The position numbers and the translations under genes are program-made. The notes under the pieces are model-generated. The model was not told the origin of the DNA. It searched no databases and worked only from the letters and a program-made list of their open reading frames with translations. Source: Paenibacillus glycanilyticus NBRC 16618 (GTDB taxonomy: Bacteria; Bacillota; Bacilli; Paenibacillales; Paenibacillaceae). From it: a stretch of 64,000 bases of DNA. Each line of letters opens with the position of its first letter. Position 1 is the first letter of the stretch. Below are positions 36,887-45,819 of this stretch, in pieces. The stretch lies in NCBI RefSeq assembly GCF_004000805.1, contig NZ_BILY01000015.1, forward strand, positions 62,001 through 126,000. Reading direction: 5' to 3'.

Positions 36887-36898
36887 TAATCGCGATTA
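36887..36898. promoter_or_regulatory. Perfect palindrome in the divergent AraC/FG-GAP region
   Basis: TAATCGCGATTA is its own reverse complement. It lies directly upstream of a TATAAT (36906-36911) that could serve the FG-GAP gene, overlapping its -35 region. A candidate operator. Confidence 0.4.
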
Positions 36899-36964
36899 CT
36901 TGAAATATAATCGTTTCTCCACTCTATTTGCAATAAGCAATAGCTATTATTAGGAGGTGTCCTC

Positions 36965-38062
36965 ATGCTGGAGTTTAAGAAACGAAAGCTCTCGGATGAT
37001 AAATTCGAGGCATGCGCCGTATTTGACGTAAACAACGACGGTGTGCCCGACATTATTAGCGGGGCTTACTGGTACGAAGGACCGGGATTTAACCGCAGAC
37101 ACCGGATCTGCGAGGTAGCGGAAATCGGCGAATATCACGATGATTTCTCCGACTTCCCCATGGATGTAGACGGTGACGGCTCGACTGATATCATCACGGG
37201 CTCCTGGTTTACCGAAACGTTAAGATGGCGCCGCAATCCCGGTACTACAGGAGAAGATTGGAAAACGACCGACATTGACCGATGCGGCAATATAGAGACG
37301 ATCCGATTTAACGATATCGACGGCTGCGGCGTGCCCGAAATTTTCCCCAATACCCCAAACGAACCTCAAGCTTTCTATAAGTTGTTGCGCGACGCCGATG
37401 GCAAAGGGACCGGCCAATTCCGAAAAATAATAATCGGAGATGCTCCAAGCGGGCATGGCATGGGTTTTGTCGATATTAACGGGGACGGCCGCGTTGATCT
37501 AGTCCTAAGCGGAGGCTGGCTGGAGCAGCCGGAAGATCCGTATCGGACGCCTTGGGTATTCCATGCCGAATGGTCGCTTGGCTCAGCCAGCGTGCCGGTC
37601 ATCGGCCATGATGTGAACGGCGACGGTCTCGTCGACCTGATTGTAGGTCAAGCGCATGATTACGGACTCCACTGGTATGAGCAGCGCCGGACGGAAGACG
37701 GCTCCCGCAGCTGGATCCGCCATACGATTGACGGTACCGCTTCCCAGTTCCATGATCTTTGGCTGGTTGACCTCGATCTCGACGGCAAGCTTGAGCTTGT
37801 TACAGGCAAACGTTACCGTGCCCATAACGACGGCGATCCGGGAGCGCATGATCCGATTGGCATTTATTACTACACCATTAATAACGGACGATTCGACAAG
37901 CATGTTATCGATTATGGACCTGCAGGTGAAGCTTCCGGCACGGGCATTTATTTCTGGATTCAAGATCTGACGGGCAACGGTTATCCGGACATTGTCGCGC
38001 CAGGCAAGGACGGGCTTTATTTATTCGAAAATATCGGACCGGCAAAGGAGCGATTACGATGA
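36965..38062 (+). CDS. FG-GAP/VCBS repeat protein without signal peptide
   Basis: A 365-residue protein built of FG-GAP/VCBS beta-propeller repeats. Calcium-binding-type loops recur: DVNNDGVPDII, DVDGDGSTDII, DINGDGRVDLV, DVNGDGLVDLI and DLDLDGKLELV. Such repeats usually occur outside the cell, but the N-terminus (MLEFKKRKLSDD) has no signal peptide, so it is predicted cytoplasmic. AGGAGGTG is a very strong ribosome site. Its stop overlaps the oxidoreductase start as ATGA, so the two are made together. Function is unknown; a sugar-related role is inferred only from the coupled gene and the AraC neighbour. Confidence 0.8.
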   Translation: MLEFKKRKLSDDKFEACAVFDVNNDGVPDIISGAYWYEGPGFNRRHRICEVAEIGEYHDDFSDFPMDVDGDGSTDIITGSWFTETLRWRRNPGTTGEDWKTTDIDRCGNIETIRFNDIDGCGVPEIFPNTPNEPQAFYKLLRDADGKGTGQFRKIIIGDAPSGHGMGFVDINGDGRVDLVLSGGWLEQPEDPYRTPWVFHAEWSLGSASVPVIGHDVNGDGLVDLIVGQAHDYGLHWYEQRRTEDGSRSWIRHTIDGTASQFHDLWLVDLDLDGKLELVTGKRYRAHNDGDPGAHDPIGIYYYTINNGRFDKHVIDYGPAGEASGTGIYFWIQDLTGNGYPDIVAPGKDGLYLFENIGPAKERLR

Positions 38063-39137
38063 GCACAAAGCTGCGTATCGGTTTTGTAGGCGTAGGCGGA
38101 ATGGGGCAAATGGCGCATTTGTCTAATTACGCCGTGCTGAAGGAGGAATGCGAGGTGGTTGCCTTGGCGGAGCCGCGGCAGCAGATGGCCCGGCTCGTAG
38201 CCGACCGTTATGGCGTATCGGAGGTTTACGGCAGCCATCTTGAGCTGCTGGAACATGCATCGGTTGACGCCATTGTTGCGCCTCAGCCCTTCCGTAACCA
38301 TGCGAATGTTATTCCGGATATTTTGCGGGCTGGCATTCCGGTTTTGACGGAAAAGCCTCTGTCTCTTACGGTGCGGGAAGGCGGCAAAATGGTACGGATA
38401 GGCGAAGAAAGCGGCACGCTTCATATGATTGGTTACCACAAACGTTCGGATCCGGCGGTAGAATACGCCAAGCGCGTTATTGAAAAATGGAAAGCATCCG
38501 GCAGCTATGGCGAACTGCAATATATCCGGATTACGATGCCGCCGGGAGATTGGGTTGGCGGAGCAGACCAGCCGATTGGCAGCGATGAGCCTTATCCCAC
38601 GCTCCTGCTGGAACAAGTTCCCGACGGATATACGGACAAAATGACGCAAATGCTGGACAGCTTCGTCAATTATTATATCCATCAGGTGAATATGTTCCGC
38701 CATCTGCTTGGAGAGAATTACAAGCTTACCTTCGGCGACCGCCGCGGTATTATGCTAAGCGGCGAGAGCGACAGCGGCGTTACGATTACCTTGGAGATGG
38801 CTCCTTACCACACCTCCCACGAGTGGGAAGAACAGATTCTCGTAGGTTTCGACAAGGCTATGTCCGCATTGATCTGCCTGCCCCGCTGGCACGCCAACGC
38901 GCGGGAAGAGTAACGATCAAGAAAGACAACGCTTCCGCCGACGAAGCTCTTACTTACGAGCCCATTCTGCCGAACGTCTCCGCGATGCGCAATCAGGCAC
39001 GTTATTTCCTTGCCGCCGTCCGCGGCGATCGGCCGGCGCCTTGCACGGCTAAGGAAGCGCTGCAGGATTTGATATTTGCCCAATCGTATGTGGAGTATAT
39101 GAACCGGACCTATCCGGAGAACCTGCCGGGATACTAA
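38059..39137 (+). pseudogene. Gfo/Idh/MocA family oxidoreductase, frameshifted
   Basis: The N-terminal NAD-binding domain is intact: Rossmann GVGGMG, and the family motif TEKPLSL near residue 97. The frame runs 38059-38913 but ends in an unrelated tail after EQILVGFDK. The matching continuation (GYVRIDLPAPL, then a C-terminal helical region to NLPGY) is in the -1 frame from 38856 to 39137. Restoring one G at 38856-38857 would give a normal protein of about 359 residues. Such enzymes oxidise sugars or inositols with NAD(P). The two pieces may reflect a real one-base deletion or a sequencing error at a short G run. It is coupled to the FG-GAP gene by an ATGA overlap. Confidence 0.85.
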
Positions 39138-39140
39138 AAA

Positions 39141-39173
39141 AACGCTGCTGCGCCAATTGCGCAGCAGCGTTTC
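39141..39173. terminator. Bidirectional terminator between oxidoreductase and serine hydrolase
   Basis: AAACGCTGCTGCGC, loop CAATT and GCGCAGCAGCGTTT form a perfect 14-bp stem between two convergent genes, with an A-run on one side. Confidence 0.9.
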
Positions 39174-39174
39174 C

Positions 39175-40347
39175 TTATAAGGTGCTCATCACGATATTGC
39201 GGAGCTTCCGTGTCAGCGGCGTAGTGCCCGCATCCTTCTTCTGAATCATAAGCAGAATCGTCACACCCTCTTGAGGGAAGTTGCCGAAGTATGCGCCTAA
39301 CCAGCCATCCCAGCCGTATTCTCCCGGGCTTGCCAGAATTCCCGCAGTCTTTGTGTCCGTCACGACGCGCATCAAGTTTCCGTAGCTGTGACCGGTCAGC
39401 GTATGCCAGGCGTCAAAGGCAGGCTGCTGGCGGGCATTTAACGTTCCCGACGTTAAATATTGAACCGTTCTTGGACGCAAAATGCGTACGCCGTCCAGGC
39501 TTCCTTGGTTCAGAAGCATGGTCGTAAATTTCGCCGCGTCGTCAATCGTGGAGACAAGTCCCGCGCCTCCGGATTCGAAAGCCGGTTCACGGTCCATTTG
39601 ATGAATAATGCCCAGATGATTGCCCGTAAAGAGACTCATTCCGTCTTGCTCGCTTGCGTACGTTTTGACGAGACGCCCTCTCTTCTCTTCCGGCAGCCAG
39701 AAGCCCGTATCCTTCATGCCAAGCGGGCCAAAAATCTCCTTCCGCAAAAACTCGCCAAAGCGCATGCCGCTTACCACTTCGACGATTGCGCCGAGCACAT
39801 CGGCCGATGTGCCATAAGTCCAGGAGGTTCCCGGCTGGAAAGCAAGCGGGCCTTCGCCCAGCTTGTTCATGGCTTCCACGGTGCCCATCGGAGATTCTCC
39901 TAACAGGCGTTCGTCAATCTCTCTGAACAAAGCCTCCGTAGCTTGTCCTGCCGCATGAGTTCCGCCGTATACCAGGCCGCAAGTCATATCAAGCAGGTCA
40001 TGAATATTCATTTCCCGTTCCACGGGCACAAGCTCGCCGTTAACCTCGGCCTGTTGATTTTCGAAGCCCGGCAGGTATTGGCTGACCGGATCAAACAAGT
40101 CAATTTCTCCGCGCTCCATCAGAATCATAACGGCCGTTGCCGTAACGGGCTTGGTCATCGAATATAAGCGGAAGATTGTATTACGCTCTACCGGGCGTCC
40201 CGCTTCGCGGTCGGCTAGTCCGTCTTCATGATAAAAAATTTCTTCGCCGTCTTTAATCACCATAAAGCTGGCGCCGGCTACCTCGTTGTTATCGATGCTT
40301 TTTCTAAGCGCTGATTTAATCTGGCTGACTGCTGTCTGATCTAACAT
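39175..40347 (-). CDS. Beta-lactamase-fold serine hydrolase (EstB/class C type)
   Basis: A 390-residue protein with the serine-beta-lactamase/penicillin-recognising fold. The catalytic S-M-T-K is at residues 63-66 and the second-motif tyrosine is Y178 in WTYGTSADVLG. There is no signal peptide, so it should be cytoplasmic, more like EstB-type esterases than secreted lactamases. AAGGAG lies ten bases upstream of the ATG. It follows the GH95 gene on the same strand after 88 bases and could be a promiscuous esterase acting on acetylated oligosaccharides, which is inference. Confidence 0.85.
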   Translation of the reverse strand: MLDQTAVSQIKSALRKSIDNNEVAGASFMVIKDGEEIFYHEDGLADREAGRPVERNTIFRLYSMTKPVTATAVMILMERGEIDLFDPVSQYLPGFENQQAEVNGELVPVEREMNIHDLLDMTCGLVYGGTHAAGQATEALFREIDERLLGESPMGTVEAMNKLGEGPLAFQPGTSWTYGTSADVLGAIVEVVSGMRFGEFLRKEIFGPLGMKDTGFWLPEEKRGRLVKTYASEQDGMSLFTGNHLGIIHQMDREPAFESGGAGLVSTIDDAAKFTTMLLNQGSLDGVRILRPRTVQYLTSGTLNARQQPAFDAWHTLTGHSYGNLMRVVTDTKTAGILASPGEYGWDGWLGAYFGNFPQEGVTILLMIQKKDAGTTPLTRKLRNIVMSTL

Positions 40348-40435
40348 GATCGATAATCTCCTTCGCTTTCAATTACTTTCAATGACCAAAAGTATATTCG
40401 TTATTGAAGGAGAAAACTCCTTTATATTAACCTCA

Positions 40436-42808
40436 CTATGCCTTGATTAATTGGTATCTTCCGCCTGCAACCGTCTCGAATGACAATAAGCCTTGCTCAT
40501 CCAATGCTGCTGCAATCGCAATACCATCCGATTCCACGCGAAGCGCTGCAGCCGACCGGATCCGGCACATTCCGCCCGAGTTGGAAACGATCTCCGCGGT
40601 TGTAACAGCCCCTTGCTTCCATTGGAGCGATACGTCGAAATGGCCTCTCGCCCGCAATCCCCTCACATAACCTTGCGGCCAGGCATCCGGTAAGGATGGC
40701 AGCAGCTCCAGGTAGCCTTGATGGGATTGCACAAGCAGCTCGGCGATTCCGGAAGTCGCAGCGAAGTTGCCGTCAATCTGGAATGGCGGATGGGCATCAA
40801 ACAGATTGCCGTATACGCCGCCATGATGATAATTCGTGTTGCCTTCCTCTACTAGAGTCAATAGATTCGAGAGCAGCCCTAATGCCCGGTTGCCGTTGCC
40901 AAAGCGAGCCCATAATCCAACCTTCCAGCCTAGACTCCAGCCCGTACCGCCGTCTCCGCGGATTTCGAGAGAACGCTGGGCAGCTGCCATAAGCTCCGGA
41001 GTCTCTCCCCATGTCAGTTGGCGACCGGGATAGACGCCGAACAAATGAGAGACATGACGGTGGAATTGATCCTCGTCTTCGAAATCCTTCGACCATTCCT
41101 GAAGTCTTCCATTCTCGCCGATTTGCAGCGGATGAAGCCGGCTGCGCGTGTCCGCGAGCCGCTCTCTGAATGGTTCATCAACGCCAAGAATCGTTGAAGC
41201 CTCAATCAGATTCGTGAACAAGTCCCAGATAAGCGACAAATCCATGGTAGACGCGGCGCTGACCGCAGCCAGGCCTTCTGCCGTACGGAACTTATGCTCC
41301 GGGGAGGTCGATGGCGACGTAATCAACCGGCCGTCCTTGTCTTCATGCAGCCAGTCCAGGCAGAATAAGGCCGCCTCTTTCATGACCGGGTAAGCCTTAT
41401 CCCGCAGAAACGCCTCGTCTAATCCAAATGCGTAATGCTCCCATAAATGCTGGCAGAGCCATACGCCGCCCATCGGCCAGAACGCCCAGCCCGGATCCCC
41501 GTGACCGTAATCGCCAGCCGGCGCAGAATGGCACCAGATATCGCTGTTATGATGCGCGGTCCAGCCCGCAGCGCCGTAATTCGTTGAAGCGGTCTTCCGG
41601 CCGTTCTTGGACAAATTCCCGATGAAATCCAGCAGCGGCGTATGGCAATCGGCCAAATTACAGGTTTCCGCAGGCCAGTAGTTCATCTCCGCATTTATGT
41701 TAAGCGTATAGTTGCCGCTCCAGGGCGCTCTTGTCTCTTCGTTCCAGATGCCTTGCAGATTCGCGGGCTGGGTTCCTTTGCGGGAGCTTCCGATCATCAG
41801 ATAACGGCCGTAATGATAAAGCAGCTCCACAAGCCCCGGATCGCTTGCCCCGTAATCCCGGATTCGCGCGTCTGTCGGATAATCAGGCGGCGCAATCGAC
41901 TCGCCAAGACTCAGCTCCACGCGATTAAACAGCTTCCTATGATCTTCAATATGTCTTTGCAAGAGCGATTCATAGGAAAGCTTCTTGGCTTGCTCCAAGT
42001 AAGCGTAAGCTTCTGCCGACTCGTCCTTGCCTTCGCTTCCCGGTGAACGGTCGTAGCCGTTAAAGCTGGTTGCCGCGCTGAAAATAAGAGTGACGGCCGT
42101 TGCGCCCGTAACGCGCAGCCCGTCATTGCTGTAAGAAGCTTGTCCTTCTTCCACCCGGGCTGCCAATCGGCCTTCGAACCGCATTGCGTTGGCGCTGCCG
42201 GGCTCTCCATACTTAACAGGCATGTCCGTGTCGTAGTAACTCGGATCCACGTGTTCCGGCGCGTCTCCCCGAAGTATCAGGCTATCCTTGTCAAAAGCCG
42301 TCTCGTACCGCAGAGCGCTCTCAAGCCGGGCAAGGAAATTAAGCTTGCCCGGCTGACTCGCTTCGAGACGAAGCACAACAACCTGATCGGGATAAGATAC
42401 GAATAAACGTCTCGTATAAGTCACGTTGCCGATTTGATACTCAACCGTTGAGGTCGCATCATCAAGATGGAGCGCTCTCCGGTAATTTTTCATCGTGTTC
42501 CCGTGCAGAAATTTTATATAAAGATCAGCCATCGGCAGGTAGGATTGCGTATATGGCCCCATCATCTGCTTGCATAACCGGTCGGCTGCCGCATATTGCC
42601 CCTCTTCGATCAATTTTCTGACTTCGGGCAGCACTTTGACAGCGTTGTCATTATCTCCGTGGCGGGGGCCGCCGGACCAGAGGGTATCTTCGTTTAACTG
42701 GATGCGTTCCATTTCCGATCCGCCAAACATCATCGCTCCAAGACGTCCGTTCCCGGTTGGCAGCGCGTCGGTCCATCTGACCGATGGACGATTGTATTGC
42801 AGTTTCAT
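40436..42808 (-). CDS. GH95 alpha-L-fucosidase family enzyme
   Basis: A 790-residue protein without signal peptide, so intracellular. GH95 features are the N-terminal beta domain beginning RWTDALPTGNGRLGAMMFGG and the (alpha/alpha)6 catalytic region with GTQPANLQGIWNE, LNINAEMNYWPAE, TAHHNSDIW and GGTGWSLGWK. The asparagines of LNIN are those that activate the water in known alpha-1,2-L-fucosidases; the family also includes alpha-L-galactosidases. AAGGAG lies ten bases before the ATG. It is the last gene of a four-gene run with fuconolactonase and two dehydrogenases, so fucose is the likely product. Confidence 0.88.
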   Translation of the reverse strand: MKLQYNRPSVRWTDALPTGNGRLGAMMFGGSEMERIQLNEDTLWSGGPRHGDNDNAVKVLPEVRKLIEEGQYAAADRLCKQMMGPYTQSYLPMADLYIKFLHGNTMKNYRRALHLDDATSTVEYQIGNVTYTRRLFVSYPDQVVVLRLEASQPGKLNFLARLESALRYETAFDKDSLILRGDAPEHVDPSYYDTDMPVKYGEPGSANAMRFEGRLAARVEEGQASYSNDGLRVTGATAVTLIFSAATSFNGYDRSPGSEGKDESAEAYAYLEQAKKLSYESLLQRHIEDHRKLFNRVELSLGESIAPPDYPTDARIRDYGASDPGLVELLYHYGRYLMIGSSRKGTQPANLQGIWNEETRAPWSGNYTLNINAEMNYWPAETCNLADCHTPLLDFIGNLSKNGRKTASTNYGAAGWTAHHNSDIWCHSAPAGDYGHGDPGWAFWPMGGVWLCQHLWEHYAFGLDEAFLRDKAYPVMKEAALFCLDWLHEDKDGRLITSPSTSPEHKFRTAEGLAAVSAASTMDLSLIWDLFTNLIEASTILGVDEPFRERLADTRSRLHPLQIGENGRLQEWSKDFEDEDQFHRHVSHLFGVYPGRQLTWGETPELMAAAQRSLEIRGDGGTGWSLGWKVGLWARFGNGNRALGLLSNLLTLVEEGNTNYHHGGVYGNLFDAHPPFQIDGNFAATSGIAELLVQSHQGYLELLPSLPDAWPQGYVRGLRARGHFDVSLQWKQGAVTTAEIVSNSGGMCRIRSAAALRVESDGIAIAAALDEQGLLSFETVAGGRYQLIKA

Positions 42809-42856
42809 AGCAGCCTTGCTCCTTTTTGTAGGGGATATAAGTTGAAATCTATGATT

Positions 42857-43690
42857 TTATTCCTTTATTCCATAAAATCTTGCGCAGTTCCTGCCTAAAA
42901 CAAGGGATTGTTCTTCTTCCGTAAAAGCTTCCAGGTAATGCCTTACGATATTTATCGTCTGATCGTAGGCACCGCTTAACGTACAAACCGGCCAGTCCGA
43001 GCCAATCATCAGCCTCTCGATTCCGAAACATTGAAACACGGTATCCAGATAGACGGCGAAATCATTCTCATGCCAATTGCCCCACTTCGCCTCCGTGACC
43101 ATGCCGGACAGCTTGCAGCAGACATTCGGATAAGCCGCGAGTCTTGCCAGATCCTGAGCCCACGGCTCAAATCCTTTATTGGCAATATCCGGCTTCGCGA
43201 TATGATCAAGGACAAAAGGCTGATTAGGGAACATTTCCACAAGCTCGGCAGCATAAGAAAGATGTTTGGGAAACAACAGCAAATCGTAGGTTAAACCGTA
43301 CTTTTCCAGAGAAGCTATGCCATTTCTGAAATCCTCCCTCAGTAGAAAGCGGTCATCCGGCTCGTCATGCACCACATGGCGAACCCCTTTAAGCAAAGGG
43401 TGATTGCCATATTGCTCCAGCTGCCGCTCAATCTCCGGCGAGCATAAATCTACCCAGCCTACAACGCCTTTTATCTCGGAATAACGATCCGCCAAGTCTA
43501 AGAGCCATTCCGTTTCCTGAAGCGACTGCCGGGCCTGAACGGCAATGGAACCGTCAAATCCGTTTTGCAAAAGCAAGGGCTTCAAATGCTCCGGCAGAAA
43601 GTCAGCCTGAATCGCCTTGTGCTGCGCGGACATCCAGCCGTAATCCCGTTCGTTGTACATCCAGAAATGCTGATGGGAATCTATTCTCAT
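42857..43690 (-). CDS. Amidohydrolase-fold lactonase, probable L-fuconolactonase
   Basis: A 277-residue COG3618-type metal-dependent hydrolase. The N-terminal metal-binding motif is RIDSHQHFW. Other landmarks are GVRHVVHDE, PFVLDHIAKPDI, CCKLSGMVTE and the metal aspartate in RLMIGSDWPVC. Family members open L-fucono-, L-rhamnono- or related sugar lactones. Because it lies between a GH95 fucosidase and two sugar dehydrogenases, L-fucono-1,5-lactone is the probable substrate. AAAAGGAGGC lies seven bases upstream of its ATG. Confidence 0.82.
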   Translation of the reverse strand: MRIDSHQHFWMYNERDYGWMSAQHKAIQADFLPEHLKPLLLQNGFDGSIAVQARQSLQETEWLLDLADRYSEIKGVVGWVDLCSPEIERQLEQYGNHPLLKGVRHVVHDEPDDRFLLREDFRNGIASLEKYGLTYDLLLFPKHLSYAAELVEMFPNQPFVLDHIAKPDIANKGFEPWAQDLARLAAYPNVCCKLSGMVTEAKWGNWHENDFAVYLDTVFQCFGIERLMIGSDWPVCTLSGAYDQTINIVRHYLEAFTEEEQSLVLGRNCARFYGIKE

Positions 43691-43712
43691 GCGCTGCCTC
43701 CTTTTCTTTAAC

Positions 43713-44732
43713 CTAAGGCCATTCTATCATCGCTTTAATCACTTTGTTAGCGGGATCCAGCCAGGATTCGAAATGATCCGCCATTTCGTCAAACGGCACA
43801 AGATGAGTCACGTAGCTGTCAACGTCAATGCCTCCCGCACGGATAACCTCCAGTACATGGAGGCAATCTTCCTTCGTTGCGTTGCGGCTTCCCATAATGG
43901 TCAGTTCCCGTTTATGGAATTCGGAATCATCGAAGGAAATATGGCCTTTTACTAATCCCACGTACACAAGCGTCCCGCCATGCGCCGCGTAACGAACCGC
44001 TGCCGACATGGAATGGGTGTTTCCCGTGGCATCAAATACGATGGTCGGGTAATCGCCGCCCGTCAAAGCCTCCAACCGGGAGAACGGATCATCCAGCGCA
44101 TTAACGGCATGATCAACCTTTGCCCACTGCTTGCAAAAGTCCAGTCGTTCGTTATTCACATCCATTGCGATAACATTCGCGCCCGCATGCTTGGCGAGAG
44201 CCATGATGCCAAGGCCGATGGGCCCCGCTCCGATCACGAGCACCGTATCACCGGCCGCAAGTCCCGACCTCCGTACGGCATGCGCTCCGATGCTGAACGG
44301 TTCCACGATGGCCGCTTGCTCCAGGCTCAAGCCGTCCGCTTTGAGCAGATGCGTAACGGGAACGGAAATTTTCTCGCGCATTCCTCCATCCGCATGGACG
44401 CCCAGCACTTGAATCGATGTACAGCAGTTTGACTTTCCATGCCGGCATGCCACGCATTTCCCGCAATGCAAATAAGGGATAACGGCAACCTGATCGCCGG
44501 TTTTGAAGCCTTCCTCGTTATCGCCGATTTGTTCGATAATACCCGACAGCTCATGGCCGAGTATACGCGGATAAGTGAAGAACGGCTGATTTCCTTTATA
44601 AGCATGAAGATCCGTTCCGCAGATGCCGACCCGTTTCACCGATACGATCGCTTCACCAGCCGTAAACACCGGCTCCTCGAGATCCGCATACCTGAATTGC
44701 TCAACTTGCTCGCATACAATCCCCTTCATCAT
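43713..44732 (-). CDS. Zinc-dependent alcohol/polyol dehydrogenase
   Basis: A 339-residue medium-chain dehydrogenase. The catalytic zinc ligands are in GICGTDLH and GHELSG, four structural zinc cysteines lie in HCGKCVACRHGKSNCC, and the NAD-binding motif is VIGAGPIGLG. It belongs to the threonine/sorbitol/galactitol dehydrogenase group (Tdh/GutB-like). In this operon it may oxidise 2-keto-3-deoxy-L-fuconate or another fucose-pathway alcohol, which is inference. GAGGAG precedes an ATGATG start; it is 12 bases after the aldo/keto reductase gene and 22 bases before the lactonase gene. Confidence 0.85.
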   Translation of the reverse strand: MMKGIVCEQVEQFRYADLEEPVFTAGEAIVSVKRVGICGTDLHAYKGNQPFFTYPRILGHELSGIIEQIGDNEEGFKTGDQVAVIPYLHCGKCVACRHGKSNCCTSIQVLGVHADGGMREKISVPVTHLLKADGLSLEQAAIVEPFSIGAHAVRRSGLAAGDTVLVIGAGPIGLGIMALAKHAGANVIAMDVNNERLDFCKQWAKVDHAVNALDDPFSRLEALTGGDYPTIVFDATGNTHSMSAAVRYAAHGGTLVYVGLVKGHISFDDSEFHKRELTIMGSRNATKEDCLHVLEVIRAGGIDVDSYVTHLVPFDEMADHFESWLDPANKVIKAMIEWP

Positions 44733-44744
44733 GCAACGTCTCCT

Positions 44745-45680
44745 CTATCTCTTATTATAAAACGGTATACCGCTCGCCCAAGTCTCGTTCATAATAGGCG
44801 CTAGAATTTTCCTAACTTCCCCAAGCAGCTCAAGATTAACCGGCTCATCGACCCACATCGCGTTCTTTGCAATGTTTGAAGGATTAGCCGTGCTGACAAG
44901 CGTTGTTGGAATCCGCTCGTTCATGGTAGAAAATTGAACCGCAAGCTTGGCAATATCCTCGCCTTGCGCGGCGCAATACTCCGCTGCCCGCTTGCATAAC
45001 TCTTTAACCTCCCGGCTGGCGGGATGCCAATCCGGCGTACCCCGCGTTCCCAGCAAGCCCATCGATAGGGGCGATGCATTCACGAGTCCGATTCTCTTTT
45101 CCTCTATTAAAGGGAGAATCGTTTCAAGCGTTGTGTCATTCAAGGAGTAATGGCAATACGAGATGATGGCGTCTATGTCGGCGTTAGGCAGGAACTCTTC
45201 AAATAAGCTGAGCGGCAGCCCGCAAATGCCGGTATTTCGGATTTTCCCTTCGGCTTTCAACCGCTGAATGGCGGGGATCGCCTCTTCGTAAATAATAGCC
45301 GGCTCTACGAATTCAATGTCATGAAGGAACAGAATGTCCAAATAATCGGTATGCAGGCGCTGCAGGCTCTCTTCCACGCTTGCGACAATGGTCTCTCCTC
45401 TGAAATCAAAAGCATCCGCCCCGTATCTGCCTGCTTTCGTAGACAGATAGTAACGGTCGCGCGGAATGCTCTTCAATGCTTGACCAAGCACCGTTTCCGC
45501 TTTCTTGAGTCCGTAATAAGGCGATACGTCAATCAGATTAATGCCGGCATCGATTGCCACATGAACCGTGCGGATGCTTTCGTTGTCATCCGTTTCGCGG
45601 AACACGGAGCCAAGCGAAGAAGCGCCAAAGCTAAGTGCCGATACTTGCAGTCCGGTCTTGCCAAGCTTTCTATATTTCAA
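44745..45680 (-). CDS. Aldo/keto reductase, probable L-fucose (L-galactose-type) dehydrogenase
   Basis: A 311-residue NAD(P)-dependent aldo/keto reductase. The catalytic tetrad is visible: D in LIDVSPYYG, Y in SPYYG, K in LSTKAGR and H in DILFLHDIE. The closest subfamily by motifs is the L-galactose / L-fucose dehydrogenase group (MKYRKLGKTGLQVSALSFGASSLG opening). It is the first gene of the operon and starts with TTG at 45680 with AGGAG upstream. It would oxidise the sugar released by the GH95 enzyme to a lactone for the fuconolactonase. A cre-like site lies 60 bases upstream. Confidence 0.85.
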   Translation of the reverse strand: MKYRKLGKTGLQVSALSFGASSLGSVFRETDDNESIRTVHVAIDAGINLIDVSPYYGLKKAETVLGQALKSIPRDRYYLSTKAGRYGADAFDFRGETIVASVEESLQRLHTDYLDILFLHDIEFVEPAIIYEEAIPAIQRLKAEGKIRNTGICGLPLSLFEEFLPNADIDAIISYCHYSLNDTTLETILPLIEEKRIGLVNASPLSMGLLGTRGTPDWHPASREVKELCKRAAEYCAAQGEDIAKLAVQFSTMNERIPTTLVSTANPSNIAKNAMWVDEPVNLELLGEVRKILAPIMNETWASGIPFYNKR

Positions 45681-45739
45681 AGAGTCTCACTCCTGTTATA
45701 AAAGAATATAATTTCATTCTACATCAGCATAATCACACA

Positions 45740-45753
45740 TGAAAACGCTCTAA
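45740..45753. promoter_or_regulatory. cre-like site upstream of the fucose operon
   Basis: TGAAAACGCTCTAA matches the cre consensus at 12 of 14 positions. It lies in the 139-base divergent region between the aldo/keto reductase and an AraC gene. Weaker than the GH74 site. Confidence 0.4.
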
Positions 45754-45819
45754 TCCTGTTATTTTATGCTCTAATTTGCTATCATCGAAGTAGTTACTGG
45801 CAGAAAGGAAGACGAAGTC

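Noticed and set aside
38851..38860. Programmed -1 frameshift signal in the oxidoreductase gene
   Set aside because: The site GACAAGGCTA is not a slippery X-XXY-YYZ heptamer and the short product ends in a non-family tail. A one-base loss fits better.
40405..40422. Small hairpin AAGGAG-AAAA-CTCCTT between GH95 and serine hydrolase genes
   Set aside because: The stem is only six pairs without a clear U-tract on the minus strand, so it was not called a terminator.
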